Below, one piece after another: positions 1 through 9,163 of a stretch of DNA of 64,000 nucleotides; the stretch's first letter is position 1; every line of letters begins with the position of its first letter. The position numbers and the translations under genes are program-made. This stretch comes from Paenibacillus sp. FJAT-29882 (GTDB taxonomy: Bacteria > Bacillota > Bacilli > Bacillales > DSM-1321). The stretch covers positions 453,854 through 517,853 of the forward strand of contig NZ_LMVB01000001.1 in NCBI RefSeq assembly GCF_001510645.1, given 5' to 3'. The notes beneath the pieces were generated by a model that ran no database searches, had not been told where the DNA came from, and saw nothing but the letters and a program-made list of their open reading frames with translations.

Positions 1-1572
1 TTAGCAGAATCCAGAATGGCGGAACAGAACCAGAGCCAAGAGCTTGGAGACCTAAAGCAATCTTATGAGGCACTCAATCACCAGTTGGCGGATGTAACAA
101 TGAAGGAACAAAGCCAACGACAAGAACTCGAAGAATTACTCCAGTCTTATCAAAATCAGGACCAAGAGCTAGGCGAACTAAAACAAACTTATCAGGAACT
201 GGACCAAGAGTTAGCCGAATCCAGAATGGCGGAACAGAACCAGAGCCAAGAGCTGGAAGAATTACAGCAATCATATGAAGCACTCAATCACCAGCTGGCA
301 GTTGTAATTTTGAAGGAACAAGGCCAACGACAAGGGCTGGAAGAATTACTCCAATCTAATCAACAATTGGACCAAGAGCTAGACGAACTAAAACAATTCT
401 TTAAAGAATTGAACCGAGAATTAACAGAATCCAGAATGGTGGAACAAGAGCAGCTACAAGAGCTTGAAGACGTAAGGCGATCATATGAAGCACTCAATCA
501 TCAGCTAGCGGATGCAACAATGAAGGAACAAAGCCAACGCCAAGAACTCGAAGAATTACAGCAGTCTTATCAAAATCAGGATCAAGAGCTAGGAGAACTA
601 AAACAAACCTATCAGGAACTGAACCAAGAGTTAGGAGAATCCAGAATGGCGGAACAGAACCAGATCCAAGAGCTAGAAGAATTACAGCAATCATATGAAG
701 CACTCAATCACCAGCTAGCAGATGCAACAATGAAGGAACAAAGCCAACGCCAAGAACTCGAAGAATTAAAGCAGTCTTATCAAAATCAGGACCAAGAGCT
801 AGGCGAACTAAAACAATCCTATCGAGAAATGAACCAAGAGTTAGTCGAATCCAGATTAGTGGAACAGAATCAGATCCAAAAGTTTGAAGAAGTAAGATAT
901 TCCTGTGAAATACAGAAAAATGAGCTAGAAACAACAAAAATGGCTGTACAGATCCAGAAAGAAGTGCTCGATCTATTTAGACAATCTTATGAAGCGAAAA
1001 ACCAAGAGCTTGCAGACTTCAAATTGGCTAAACGTGTAGAGCAACAAGAACTTGAAGAAGTAAAACAATCTTATCAAAATTTAAAGAAAGAACTCGAAGA
1101 AACTAAGTTGACGAAACAGGATCAGCACCAAGAGCTAGAAGGGTTAAGACAATCTTCCAAAAGGCAGAACCAAGAAATAGAAGAGCTAAAACAATCTTCT
1201 CAAAGGAAAAATCAAGAATTGGAAGGAATAAGACAATCTTTTGACATACAGAACCGGGAGCTAGCAACATTCCAGTTGACTGAAGCCAATCAAAAACAAA
1301 GAATTACAGAATTACTTCAATCTTATGGAGAACTGAAGCAAAAAAATGAGGCATTAATCGAGGCAAATAAAATCGAAACAGAGAAAATGATACATTGTGA
1401 TACTACAGAAAATCCAGTTCATACAACAATGAGAACGCCATTGAATTTAATGAGGACGTCTCAGCAGAAAAGTACTCAGCCAAATAATGTTCAGCAGCAG
1501 GTTCAACCGAGAAGAATGACTTTTCGGGAAATGCAATCGAGTCCTATGCTTCAACAGGAGAGAAACCAATAA
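1..1572 (+). CDS. Coiled-coil repeat protein, 5' end outside window
   Basis: The reading frame is open from base 1 and the first visible codons (LAESR) are already part of the repeat, so the real start lies upstream; the Met at base 16 is internal. The protein is almost entirely Gln/Glu/Leu-rich heptad repeat. A 70-residue unit (210 bp) runs four times from about base 16 to 855, followed by more degenerate 28- and 14-residue units built on QELEELKQSYQ. The last ~65 residues leave the repeat and form a basic, Gln/Pro/Met-rich tail (PRRMTFREM). No signal peptide, membrane segment or enzyme motif is visible in this part. It should form a long rod-like coiled coil. I do not recognise the family; filament-like or surface/spore-associated roles are possible but unsupported. 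It ends at a bidirectional terminator. Confidence 0.7.
   Translation, partial: LAESRMAEQNQSQELGDLKQSYEALNHQLADVTMKEQSQRQELEELLQSYQNQDQELGELKQTYQELDQELAESRMAEQNQSQELEELQQSYEALNHQLAVVILKEQGQRQGLEELLQSNQQLDQELDELKQFFKELNRELTESRMVEQEQLQELEDVRRSYEALNHQLADATMKEQSQRQELEELQQSYQNQDQELGELKQTYQELNQELGESRMAEQNQIQELEELQQSYEALNHQLADATMKEQSQRQELEELKQSYQNQDQELGELKQSYREMNQELVESRLVEQNQIQKFEEVRYSCEIQKNELETTKMAVQIQKEVLDLFRQSYEAKNQELADFKLAKRVEQQELEEVKQSYQNLKKELEETKLTKQDQHQELEGLRQSSKRQNQEIEELKQSSQRKNQELEGIRQSFDIQNRELATFQLTEANQKQRITELLQSYGELKQKNEALIEANKIETEKMIHCDTTENPVHTTMRTPLNLMRTSQQKSTQPNNVQQQVQPRRMTFREMQSSPMLQQERNQ
16..855 (+). repeat. Four tandem 210-bp in-frame repeats
   Basis: Units of 210 bp at about 16-225, 226-435, 436-645 and 646-855 encode the same 70 residues with a few substitutions each. 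Nucleotide identity between units is high, for example the recurring GAACAAAGCCAACG, so copy number could change by recombination. Each unit divides into 28 + 42 residues, that is, multiples of a 14-residue double heptad. Confidence 0.9.
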
Positions 1573-1592
1573 GTTTTTAAAATGAAATGAGT

Positions 1593-1630
1593 AAAACTCG
1601 CTATAACAAACCGTTATAGCGAGTTTACTT
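1593..1630. terminator. Bidirectional intrinsic terminator
   Basis: A 14-bp stem (AAACTCGCTATAAC / GTTATAGCGAGTTT) with a short loop lies between the convergent coiled-coil gene and the M29 aminopeptidase gene. T-rich stretches flank both sides. Confidence 0.75.
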
Positions 1631-1631
1631 A

Positions 1632-2747
1632 TTACTTCAAGTTTTCCGGATTTAACTTCTCAAGCTCTGGAATGACAAAGCGACCATCTTGACGGATTAA
1701 TACGTCATCAAAGTAGATGCTTCCGCCGCCATAATCAGGGCGTTGAATGTTCACTAAATCCCAGTGAATGTTGGAATGATTGCCATTATAAGCATCATCA
1801 TAGCATTGTCCTGGTGTGAAATGGAAGCTGCCGTCAATCTTTTCATCAAATAGGATGTCCTGCATCGGATGAAGGATGAATGGATTCACACCAATCGCGA
1901 ATTCTCCAACGAACCGAGCCCCTTCATCTGTATCGAAGATTTTGTTGATGCGCTCTGTATCATTCGCTGTTGCTTCAACAATTTTGCCATCTTTGAACGT
2001 CAATTTCACATTTTCGAACGTAAATCCTTGATAAGGTGATGGTGTATTGTAGGTAATCGTTCCATTTACTGAATCACGGACAGGAGCCGAATACACTTCA
2101 CCGTCAGGAATATTTAATTCTCCAGCGCATTTAATCGCTTTGATGTCTTTGATAGAAAACGTTAAGTCTGTACCAGGTCCAGTTAAGCGGACCTTGTCCG
2201 TACGATCCATGAGCTCAACAAGACTATCCATGGCCTCGCTCATTTTTCCGTAGTCTAGGTTACACACATTAAAGTAAAAGTCCTCAAATGCCTCCGTACT
2301 CATTTTCGCCAATTGAGCCATTGAGTTTGTCGGGTAACGAAGCACAACCCATTTTGTTTTCGGAACGCGGATTTCTCTATGTACTTTTTTACCAACTGTA
2401 TTACCATGAATCGCCATTTTTTCTGCAGGTACATCTGATTGCTCATTGATATTGTCACCTGCGCGCAGGCCGATATAGGCATCCATATTTTTCATAACAT
2501 TCGCTTCAAATTCAGCGATCATATCAAATTGTTCTTCTGTTGCGCCCATCAGTAAGGCGCGATCTACTTGATGGTCTTTTAAAGAAACAAATGGGTATCC
2601 GCCTGCTGCATATGCTTCATTAACCAGAGCATTGACGAGTTCACGTTGTAAACCGAAGTTTTCGATCAGGACTTTTTCCCCTTTTTGTAGCTTAACAGAG
2701 TAATTGATTAAATTTTTTGCTAGTTGTTCAATTCTAGGATCTTTCAT
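1632..2747 (-). CDS. M29-family aminopeptidase
   Basis: 371-residue cytosolic metallo-aminopeptidase of the M29 (AmpS / aminopeptidase T) family, which removes N-terminal residues from peptides using two metal ions. Family signatures are visible: the central GELNIPDGEVYSAP segment with candidate metal-binding glutamates, GFTFENVKLTFKDGKIV, and the C-terminal histidine/aspartate cluster around NGNHSNIHWDLV and the final GRFVIPEL. It is somewhat shorter than the ~410-residue AmpS of B. subtilis and fits the shorter subfamily common in Bacillaceae. The ATG is preceded by GGAGG at good spacing. It is a single gene; a dispersed repeat begins 24 bp upstream of its start, so its promoter may lie in or beyond that repeat. 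Confidence 0.88.
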   Translation of the reverse strand: MKDPRIEQLAKNLINYSVKLQKGEKVLIENFGLQRELVNALVNEAYAAGGYPFVSLKDHQVDRALLMGATEEQFDMIAEFEANVMKNMDAYIGLRAGDNINEQSDVPAEKMAIHGNTVGKKVHREIRVPKTKWVVLRYPTNSMAQLAKMSTEAFEDFYFNVCNLDYGKMSEAMDSLVELMDRTDKVRLTGPGTDLTFSIKDIKAIKCAGELNIPDGEVYSAPVRDSVNGTITYNTPSPYQGFTFENVKLTFKDGKIVEATANDTERINKIFDTDEGARFVGEFAIGVNPFILHPMQDILFDEKIDGSFHFTPGQCYDDAYNGNHSNIHWDLVNIQRPDYGGGSIYFDDVLIRQDGRFVIPELEKLNPENLK

Positions 2748-2770
2748 TGTATGGCCTCCATAAAAATAAG

Positions 2771-3016
2771 ATAAAGTGAAACTTCAATCAGTGGGGGGCT
2801 TTATCCCCCGCCGGTTGTTAGTCCCGTTTTAGAGTCGCTAATATCTCCGCTACGCTTTGATAAAGCCCGATTGGTTCAACTAAACCTTTGAAAACCACAA
2901 AGGTAAGTTTCACTTTATCTCACCAATCGGGCTTTTACGGGCAGTTATCCTCCACCTACGCTTCTTTGATTCCTCTAAGCCTTGAGGTGGGAGCCTGTCC
3001 GTTAATGCGGGATAAA
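2771..3016. repeat. Dispersed mosaic repeat, family 1 copy A
   Basis: Begins ATAAAGTGAAACTTCAATCA and ends GTTAATGCGGGATAAA, the two ends shared with the other family members here. Inside is a 14-bp stem AAAGCCCGATTGGT (2862-2875) / ACCAATCGGGCTTT (2922-2935), which encloses a second inverted AAGTTTCACTTTAT end (2905-2918). A CACCTAC...GAGGTGGG module follows. It has no coding potential. Confidence 0.8.
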
Positions 3017-3222
3017 GAGATAGGAATTCACTCAAATTGTTAGGGAAACGTAGATTTGTTGCGTACCTCCATAACATTATTATTGTAACCGATTTTCTGT
3101 ATTCTGTTGCATGTAATGGTTTGAGAGGAGAAATAATTTTCACTCGTGAAAAAATTTGTTATTCTAAGACTACGATGAGGAAGGAATATGTATCATAATT
3201 GTGGAAAATGTTTAGGGATGAT

Positions 3223-3247
3223 GTTTATCTCAGAACGGAAAGGGTAT
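3223..3247 (+). promoter_or_regulatory. SigmaB-type promoter for ytxG-ytxH
   Basis: GTTTAT, a 13-bp spacer, then GGGTAT match the general-stress SigmaB consensus (GTTTAA-N12-15-GGGTAT). It lies 61 bp upstream of the ytxG start. In B. subtilis the ytxGHJ cluster is a known general-stress operon, which supports the call. Confidence 0.7.
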
Positions 3248-3307
3248 TGATAAGAACAGACAAAATATGGTGTAAACATAAGTGAGACATTTTTCGGAGG
3301 TATTGAT

Positions 3308-3811
3308 ATGGAGATCATTTTATACTTGAGTGCTGCCGTTTTCGCAATTGCTTTTTTCATTTTAGTTATTTTTTTAGCCAAAACGTTAAAATCGCTGCAA
3401 TTTACACTTGATAGTGTGTCGAAAACACTAACGGGGCTAGAAAGCCAAATGCAAGGTGTGTCACTTGAGACGACGCAATTATTGCATAAAACAAACGCAC
3501 TCGCAGAAGATTTACAAAAGAAATCAGAAAACTTAAATACCGTGGTAGATGCAGTGAAGGATGTAGGAAGTTCCATCCAAAGCTTTAATACATCTGTTCA
3601 AAAAGTTTCACATAAGGTACAGCATGAAATCGAGAATAATCAAGATAAGATTTCCCAGATTGTTCAGTGGACAAATGTTGCGATGGAAATCCGCGATAAG
3701 TGGAAATCTAAGAAAAAGCAGACTGTGACAGCTGAGGAGCCATCTTACAGGCAAGAAGAGGATCTAGAATCAGACAAAATAGTCAAAAGACGTTTCTTAC
3801 GTTCTAGATAA
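3308..3811 (+). CDS. ytxG: YtxG, DUF948 membrane-anchored stress protein
   Basis: 167 residues. One N-terminal membrane segment (about residues 3-24, [20 protein letters not shown]) is followed by a long helical cytosolic region and a basic C-terminus (KRRFLRSR). This is the layout of the DUF948/YtxG family. GGAGG lies just before the ATG. It heads the ytxG-ytxH pair, with 50 bp between them, behind a SigmaB-like promoter. The molecular function of the family is not established; membership in the general-stress regulon is known from B. subtilis. Confidence 0.85.
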   Translation: MEIILYLSAAVFAIAFFILVIFLAKTLKSLQFTLDSVSKTLTGLESQMQGVSLETTQLLHKTNALAEDLQKKSENLNTVVDAVKDVGSSIQSFNTSVQKVSHKVQHEIENNQDKISQIVQWTNVAMEIRDKWKSKKKQTVTAEEPSYRQEEDLESDKIVKRRFLRSR

Positions 3812-3861
3812 TACGTAAGAAAAAGAAAACAATTAAATACAAAGTTGAGAGGAGAATGAAC

Positions 3862-4440
3862 ATGGCACAAAAAGAATTCCCGGTTAAGGATTATACGAAG
3901 GATTACGAAAGGGCAAATGAAGAGCGTAATTCTGGTAACTCTTCAGGATTTATTGTTGGGGCTGTGGTTGGAGGCGTTATTGGTGCTTGCTGTGCCTTAT
4001 TCATGGCTCCTAAAACGGGGAAAGAATTGAGGAGCGACGTCACTGAACAAGCGAAATCAATAAGTCAGAAAACAGAAAAACTTCGTCGTGTTGCGATTGA
4101 AAAAGGCAACGGAATTGCCGAAACGGCTAAAGAAAAAAGCAGTTCTGTAACACAGCTTGTTAGTGATAAAGGTTCTGACTTATTGGATAAAGTATCAAGC
4201 TTAAAGCCTGGCGTTAAAATAGGAGAAGAATTAAGTAAAAAAGAAGGTATCGAAAGTTTAGCAGATGATAAAGGAAGTTTCGGTCATCGTTCAAAAATCA
4301 AAAGTGTTGAAGTGAAACATGTACCAGATGCAGAAAAGTCAACAGCTAAGGATCCTAAAAAGGGTAACAAAAGTGCGGCTCAACTGCTTGATGAGACTGA
4401 AAAGGCATTTGAAGAAACAGAAACGAAGTATAAACAGTAA
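3862..4440 (+). CDS. ytxH: YtxH-domain general stress protein
   Basis: 192 residues from the chosen start. An upstream in-frame ATG at 3856 is one base from GGAG and too close; the ATG at 3862 has 7-bp spacing and gives MAQKEFPVKDY. Residues ~30-55 form the glycine-rich hydrophobic YtxH signature (SGFIVGAVVGGVIGACCALF then MAPKTGKELR). A Lys/Glu/Ser-rich, probably helical tail follows, resembling hydrophilic stress proteins. Role unknown beyond stress induction. A strong hairpin separates it from ytxJ. Confidence 0.85.
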   Translation: MAQKEFPVKDYTKDYERANEERNSGNSSGFIVGAVVGGVIGACCALFMAPKTGKELRSDVTEQAKSISQKTEKLRRVAIEKGNGIAETAKEKSSSVTQLVSDKGSDLLDKVSSLKPGVKIGEELSKKEGIESLADDKGSFGHRSKIKSVEVKHVPDAEKSTAKDPKKGNKSAAQLLDETEKAFEETETKYKQ

Positions 4441-4448
4441 ATTTGTCA

Positions 4449-4492
4449 AAACTGGCGCTGAAATGATAGGCTAATTTCAGCGCCAGTTTTTT
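4449..4492 (+). terminator. Intrinsic terminator after ytxH
   Basis: The stem AAACTGGCGCTGAAAT / ATTTCAGCGCCAGTTT is followed by a T run. It lies between ytxH and ytxJ, so ytxJ expression depends on read-through or its own promoter. Confidence 0.85.
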
Positions 4493-4522
4493 TGTGATCA
4501 TACCTAAAAAGGAGTTGCTGAG

Positions 4523-4849
4523 ATGACATTAGTGAAAATTGAAACAGAAGAACAGTTTAATGAATTAGTTAAAGAGGATTCATTCCTTCTCTTTAAGCAT
4601 AGTTTAACGTGCCCTGTTAGCGCGGAGGCCTTTACAGAGTATCAAAGGTATATTGATGAGCACAATGATGTTAAGACAGCTTATTTAGCTGTTCAGGAAG
4701 CACGTCCGCTTTCTGCTTATATTGCGGAAACCTTCGATGTGAAACACCAATCACCACAAGCGATTTATTTTAAAGCTGGCAAGCCTGCTTGGAATGAGTC
4801 ACATTGGAGAATCACTGTGGATTCGCTGACAGAGGCAGCAAGGGATTAA
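4523..4849 (+). CDS. ytxJ: YtxJ, bacillithiol-linked monothiol redox protein
   Basis: 108-residue thioredoxin-fold protein of the YtxJ (DUF2847) family. The single candidate active Cys lies in HSLTCPVS (about residue 31), a monothiol form of the CPxS-type site; no second Cys follows, as expected for a monothiol bacilliredoxin-like protein. AAAGGAG precedes the ATG. The family is associated with bacillithiol redox control, so this gene suggests that the organism makes bacillithiol. It is the third gene of the ytxGHJ stress cluster. Confidence 0.85.
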   Translation: MTLVKIETEEQFNELVKEDSFLLFKHSLTCPVSAEAFTEYQRYIDEHNDVKTAYLAVQEARPLSAYIAETFDVKHQSPQAIYFKAGKPAWNESHWRITVDSLTEAARD

Positions 4850-4878
4850 AGTTAACCAGAAGATATTTTGTAATGAAT

Positions 4879-4955
4879 GGCCAGACCCACATCTCTTATA
4901 GATCGTTTAGATGACTTAATAAACGGTATATAGAGTGTAAGGTCTGACCTTTTTT
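4879..4955. terminator. Family 2 palindrome between convergent ytxJ and FtsA-like gene
   Basis: The arms GGCCAGACCCACATCT and GAGTGTAAGGTCTGACC flank an ATCGTTTA...TAAACGGT core and end in TTTTTTC. It lacks the outer GAGGCTGTCCC arms. It sits between two convergent genes and can serve both. Confidence 0.7.
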
Positions 4956-4957
4956 CT

Positions 4958-7120
4958 TTATTTCAGTGATGATGTCGGCCAAAGGATGTTTAGTTCATCT
5001 CCAGGAGCAAGCGTTTCGTTGAAGGTTGTTTCTTGATTGTTTTTTTGTAACAGAAATCCTCCATTTGTGTGTTCTGGCATGTCAATGTCAATATGCATGA
5101 ATACATCCTGAAAAATAAACGGCTCCATTTTATGTCGAACGAGGGTAATCATATCCCCCTGGTTGATGACATCTTCATTCGTTAGGGGCTGTCCATTACG
5201 ATAAAACTGAGCGAGCTTCTTAGTGAGCTGTAGTTTTTTTCCGTTGAATGCAACTGGGATCGAACATGTGAGCTGAACTTTCATCGCATATGCCAAGTCA
5301 GTAGTAAGTGGCCGGGACGACTGGATCATTTCAATCACATCACCATCTTCGTATGAACTTGCAGGATTTGTTAGAATACCATTTTTGACAATTTTGCCAC
5401 CGAATAAAGGGAGGGGAACTTCCTTTTCATTCACATTAACCGTAAATGGCTGTAAACTTCTCAACAGATGTTCTTGATTGGTCTTAGTAAAAAGTTCTAC
5501 TAGTGTTCCTGGCATCGTACATGTTATTTTATCATTGTCATGAAGGGATTCCTCTCCTGTAACAATCTGATCATTACGGCGTAGTTCGGCATGAATGATG
5601 TATGAAACGCCATGAATCGTGACCTGTTTACTTGGCAATCCATCTGAAAGGTCAATAATCGCCAATCTAGGTGACCGACCATCTTCCCCTTGCTGGACTG
5701 TGATTTTATCGCCATCTTGAACGATGTAATCTAATGAAACGTCCTTGTGGTTTATTGTTAGGATCGGTTTTGTCCCATGCTCGCCTGGGATCGTAATTAA
5801 TTGGCCGTTGAACTCAACCATCATGGCCATGCCAGGTCTTCCATACAATTTATTCAATTTTATCCCCGCAGTTAGCAGACAATCCCCTACTGTCATTTCT
5901 TTCATATCAAAGAGACGGATCGTTTGACCGTTCACGTTCACGCCCATATATTGAATCGGACTTTTATGAGCGGCTATAGCAATGCCGATTGGTGTAACGA
6001 GCTCAGGACCACGGTGTACATGATCGGCAATTGTGAGCTGTCCAATGGCTTCAATCCCTCGGATCGCGACACGATTTTTCGGAAGATTTAATTTGTCAGC
6101 CAGAATTTCAGGAAGCTTTGGGGTTAGACTGCCACCGCCAACTAGCATCACAGCCTTTGGTGACTTATTGTTATTTAAAGAAAAAATTTCCTCACAAATA
6201 GTGTCTGCCAATTTTTCAATGGAAGGCATGATACTTTCGATTACTTCAGTCCTTGGTATTTCCGTCTCAAACCCTAGAATATCGGTTACAGTTATCATAT
6301 CCTGATCAATCAACTGCCTCTTAGCGGTTTCTGCTAACGGAAAATCGAGTAGAAATGAGTCACTGATGGCTTCAGTAATTTCATCGCCAGCAATCGGTAC
6401 CATACCATAGGCAATTACGGTTCCTGAGTCTGTTAAGGCGATGTCAGAAGTCCCGGCTCCGATATCCACGAGCGCGACATTTAGTCGTCTCATCGACTGT
6501 GGGATCAGTACATTGATGGCAGCAATTGGCTCAAGCGTCAATGCTTGCATATGTAAATCTGCTCGTTTCAAAGCGGCAAGTAAACTTTCAACGACCACTT
6601 TTGGAAGGAAGGTTGCAATAATTTCCACAGAGGCTTGTTCGCCACTTTGATCGATTAAGCTTGTGATTTCTTGACCATCAAGTCGATAATATAAAACAGA
6701 GTATCCGACACAATAATAATGATGGCTTGAATTGGAGTTATTTTTTTCAGCCACAACGGCTTGCGCTATTTGAACGGCACTTAATTCAAGATGAAGAATA
6801 TCATCGTGCTGGAGCATCGGTTTTCCTTTAATATCAATGCTGATTGCGGCACGCTCTGTTTTAAGTGCACGTCCGGCTGCAGCCACCGATACACTGGTAA
6901 GTTTGCCGTGTTTCTTTTCCAATGTGTCTTTAATGGTTTGAATGACCTTTGAGACAGCGATCACATCGTGGATTTGTCCGTCGAGCATAGCTCGTTCACG
7001 ATGTTCCATTGAAACAATATCTGTTACTTCAAATGAATCAGCCGTTTTTTCTAAAATAATTCCTACAACGGAACGAGTACCAATATCAAGCGCGAATAGT
7101 TTTTCGTGCACAAAAAACAC
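4958..7120 (-). CDS. FtsA/PilM-like actin-fold ATPase with long C-terminal extension
   Basis: 720 residues. Residues 1 to ~360 carry the actin/FtsA-type ATPase fold: phosphate-1 motif ALDIGTRSVVG near the N-terminus, phosphate-2 VALVDIGAGTSDIAL near residue 218, and adenosine motif AVMLVGGGSLTPKLPEIL near residue 325. An SHS2-like region lies in between. The remaining ~350 residues repeat a small beta-rich module of the type 'DGDxI', 'NGQLITIPG', 'EVPLPLFGG', unlike classical FtsA (about 440 residues). It has no FtsA C-terminal membrane helix. It stands alone, not beside ftsZ. The family is annotated in Bacillaceae as cell division FtsA-domain protein; its function is not known to me. Confidence 0.7.
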   Translation of the reverse strand: MFFVHEKLFALDIGTRSVVGIILEKTADSFEVTDIVSMEHRERAMLDGQIHDVIAVSKVIQTIKDTLEKKHGKLTSVSVAAAGRALKTERAAISIDIKGKPMLQHDDILHLELSAVQIAQAVVAEKNNSNSSHHYYCVGYSVLYYRLDGQEITSLIDQSGEQASVEIIATFLPKVVVESLLAALKRADLHMQALTLEPIAAINVLIPQSMRRLNVALVDIGAGTSDIALTDSGTVIAYGMVPIAGDEITEAISDSFLLDFPLAETAKRQLIDQDMITVTDILGFETEIPRTEVIESIMPSIEKLADTICEEIFSLNNNKSPKAVMLVGGGSLTPKLPEILADKLNLPKNRVAIRGIEAIGQLTIADHVHRGPELVTPIGIAIAAHKSPIQYMGVNVNGQTIRLFDMKEMTVGDCLLTAGIKLNKLYGRPGMAMMVEFNGQLITIPGEHGTKPILTINHKDVSLDYIVQDGDKITVQQGEDGRSPRLAIIDLSDGLPSKQVTIHGVSYIIHAELRRNDQIVTGEESLHDNDKITCTMPGTLVELFTKTNQEHLLRSLQPFTVNVNEKEVPLPLFGGKIVKNGILTNPASSYEDGDVIEMIQSSRPLTTDLAYAMKVQLTCSIPVAFNGKKLQLTKKLAQFYRNGQPLTNEDVINQGDMITLVRHKMEPFIFQDVFMHIDIDMPEHTNGGFLLQKNNQETTFNETLAPGDELNILWPTSSLK

Positions 7121-7357
7121 CTTCTTTAGACTAAAATATACTTTAATGCTTAAAAGCGTTTAATTAATAAAGAAAAAAATAGTGACAATTCAAAAATTTT
7201 CATTTATAATAAATGAAATTATATAAAAACAGTAACATATTTTTTCAATTCATAACAGATTCCGGACGTGAATGATAAAAACTTGCCAGCCTCTCATAAA
7301 TCATGAAGCAGCTCTGTTTTTTTAATTGGTTAACCGGAAAGGAAAGGGTGGATTATT

Positions 7358-8437
7358 TTGAGTAATAATGATTTGGAACTTTTGCGTGAGAAATTAGATG
7401 ATGTGAATTTGGAGTTATTACATCTTATTAACAAACGTGCTGAACTTGTACAAGAAATTGGCCAAGTGAAAGAAAAACAAGGGATTAACCGATATGATCC
7501 GGTTCGTGAACGAAAAATGTTGGATTCAATTGAGGATCATAACCAAGGACCACTAGATCTTGCATCACTTAAACATATTTTCAAAGAAATCTTTAAAATG
7601 GGTCTAGGTTTACAAGAAGAGAATCAGAAGAAAGCATTGCTTGTATCTCGCCAGAAAAAAGCGGAAAATACAGTGGTTGACTTGAAGGGCGAGCTAGTTG
7701 GAAATGGTATTCCAAGCTTTGTGTTTGGTCCTTGTGCCGTTGAATCGTACGAACAAGTTGCTCAGGTTGCTGAAGTAGTCAAAGCAAAAGGGCTTAAACT
7801 ACTTCGCGGTGGTGCTTATAAACCTCGTACTTCTCCATATGATTTCCAAGGTCTTGGCCTTGAAGGATTAAAAATCTTGAAGCAAGTTGGTGACAAGTAC
7901 GACTTAGCTGTTATCAGTGAAATTGTCAGCGCGAATGATATTGAAACAGCGCTTGATTATGTTGATGTGATTCAAATCGGTGCACGAAATATGCAAAACT
8001 TTGACCTATTAAAAGCTGCTGGAAAGGTGAATAAACCGGTTCTTTTAAAACGCGGACTTGCTGCTACGATTGATGAGTTCATCCATGCAGCTGAATATAT
8101 CATGGCACAAGGGAATGGCAACATCATTCTTTGTGAGCGTGGAATTCGTACGTATGAAAGAGCAACGAGAAATACATTAGATATTTCAGCTGTTCCAATT
8201 TTAAAACAAGAAACGCATTTACCTGTCATGGTTGATGTTACACATTCAACTGGTCGCCGTGATCTATTGCTTCCAACTGCAAAAGCAGCTATAGCAATTG
8301 GTGCAGATGGGGTAATGGCAGAAGTTCACCCTGATCCAGCAGTCGCACTATCTGACTCTGCGCAGCAAATGGACTTCAAACAGTTTGATGAGTTTTATAA
8401 AGAAATTCAAAAAATGTTGACTAGAGTAACTGTATAA
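7358..8437 (+). CDS. aroA: Bifunctional chorismate mutase / DAHP synthase
   Basis: 359 residues, the usual length of the Bacillus AroA (AroG) fusion. Residues ~1-90 are an AroQ-type chorismate mutase ([20 protein letters not shown]). Residues ~105-359 are a type I-beta DAHP synthase with [39 protein letters not shown] and [11 protein letters not shown]. The enzyme condenses PEP and erythrose-4-phosphate, the first step of aromatic amino acid synthesis; the mutase domain allows feedback by chorismate/prephenate. The start is TTG, with AAAGGGTGG five bases upstream; no ATG fits. In B. subtilis it lies next to ccpA; here ~5 kb of accessory DNA separates the two. Confidence 0.95.
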   Translation: MSNNDLELLREKLDDVNLELLHLINKRAELVQEIGQVKEKQGINRYDPVRERKMLDSIEDHNQGPLDLASLKHIFKEIFKMGLGLQEENQKKALLVSRQKKAENTVVDLKGELVGNGIPSFVFGPCAVESYEQVAQVAEVVKAKGLKLLRGGAYKPRTSPYDFQGLGLEGLKILKQVGDKYDLAVISEIVSANDIETALDYVDVIQIGARNMQNFDLLKAAGKVNKPVLLKRGLAATIDEFIHAAEYIMAQGNGNIILCERGIRTYERATRNTLDISAVPILKQETHLPVMVDVTHSTGRRDLLLPTAKAAIAIGADGVMAEVHPDPAVALSDSAQQMDFKQFDEFYKEIQKMLTRVTV

Positions 8438-8450
8438 ATTGATTTACTAA

Positions 8451-8570
8451 AGAGAGGCTGTCCCATAATAAAAGAGTTAGACACCACATCTCCTATACAT
8501 TGTTTAAAAGATACAATAAACGGTGTATAGAGTGGGAGGTCAGACGCTTTTGGGACAACCTCTCTTTTTT
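8451..8570 (+). terminator. Family 2 nested palindrome behind aroA
   Basis: The outer arms AGAGAGGCTGTCCCA / TGGGACAACCTCTCT enclose GTTAGACACCACATCTCC / GGAGGTCAGACGC and an inner ATTGTTTAAAAG...CAATAAACGGT core. The right outer arm runs into TTTTTT. It begins 13 bp after the aroA stop codon. Confidence 0.85.
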
Positions 8571-8650
8571 CTCGTGTCTTGAAAAAAAGGCGAGGACATT
8601 CGAACGTATTGTCGCTTTTTTGTTGATTGACAATAAAGTCGTTTAAAACA

Positions 8651-8842
8651 TAATAAAGTTGTTACATTTACAATAAAGTTATTTAAAAATGCCCATTAGG
8701 TTCTTCCACAATCGGGCCAAGGTGTAAAGGACGTAAGCGTAAAATAAATCCTCATCTGTTTTTTTGACAGTTAGGGATTATTTTACGCTTACTTTTCAAT
8801 GGAAGAATGCGGCTTTACTTCGTTTGAGAAAACAACTTTATT
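8651..8842. repeat. Nested palindromic element, MITE-like
   Basis: AATAAAGTTGTT at the left is mirrored by AACAACTTTATT at the right. Inside, TTCTTCCA mirrors TGGAAGAA, and innermost TAAGCGTAAAATAAATCC... mirrors ...GGGATTATTTTACGCTTA around a T-rich loop. No reading frame is visible. The flanking gap 8571-9163 otherwise shows only AT-rich DNA. Confidence 0.5.
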
Positions 8843-9163
8843 TTCACTGAACACCAGAAAATACCTTGATTTTTACATTTGATTGGTTTGTGCTCTATGA
8901 TAAATGTGACAAAAGACTTAGTTTTTAATATAATTTGGTAGTATAAATTTTCTGAAAAATGATAGAGATAGGTATGTTATTAATGAATCGGGTCTCGCAA
9001 ACATTGCGCATTTTTGTACGCTAAGCAAATGGACTGTTTTACGTAACTAAATCCTTCTGAAAAATGGTTTTTGGTCGTTTTAATGGAACTTTGATTCTGG
9101 AGTGAGTTTTGGTTCGTGGTTGGTTTTATTTTGCTGCCTAAAGGGAGGAATAAAATATATTAT

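Noticed and set aside
74-937. Open frames on the minus strand opposite the coiled-coil gene, repeating every 210 bp
   Set aside because: They are shadows of the in-frame repeat: same period, no ribosome sites, no independent protein character.
16-1572. Reading the Met at base 16 as the start of the coiled-coil protein
   Set aside because: The frame is open to base 1 with repeat sequence and no ribosome site is present before this Met, so it is internal.
2910-3143. 77-codon minus-strand frame upstream of ampS
   Set aside because: It runs through a dispersed repeat and its peptide consists of repeat hairpin sequence; no ribosome site.
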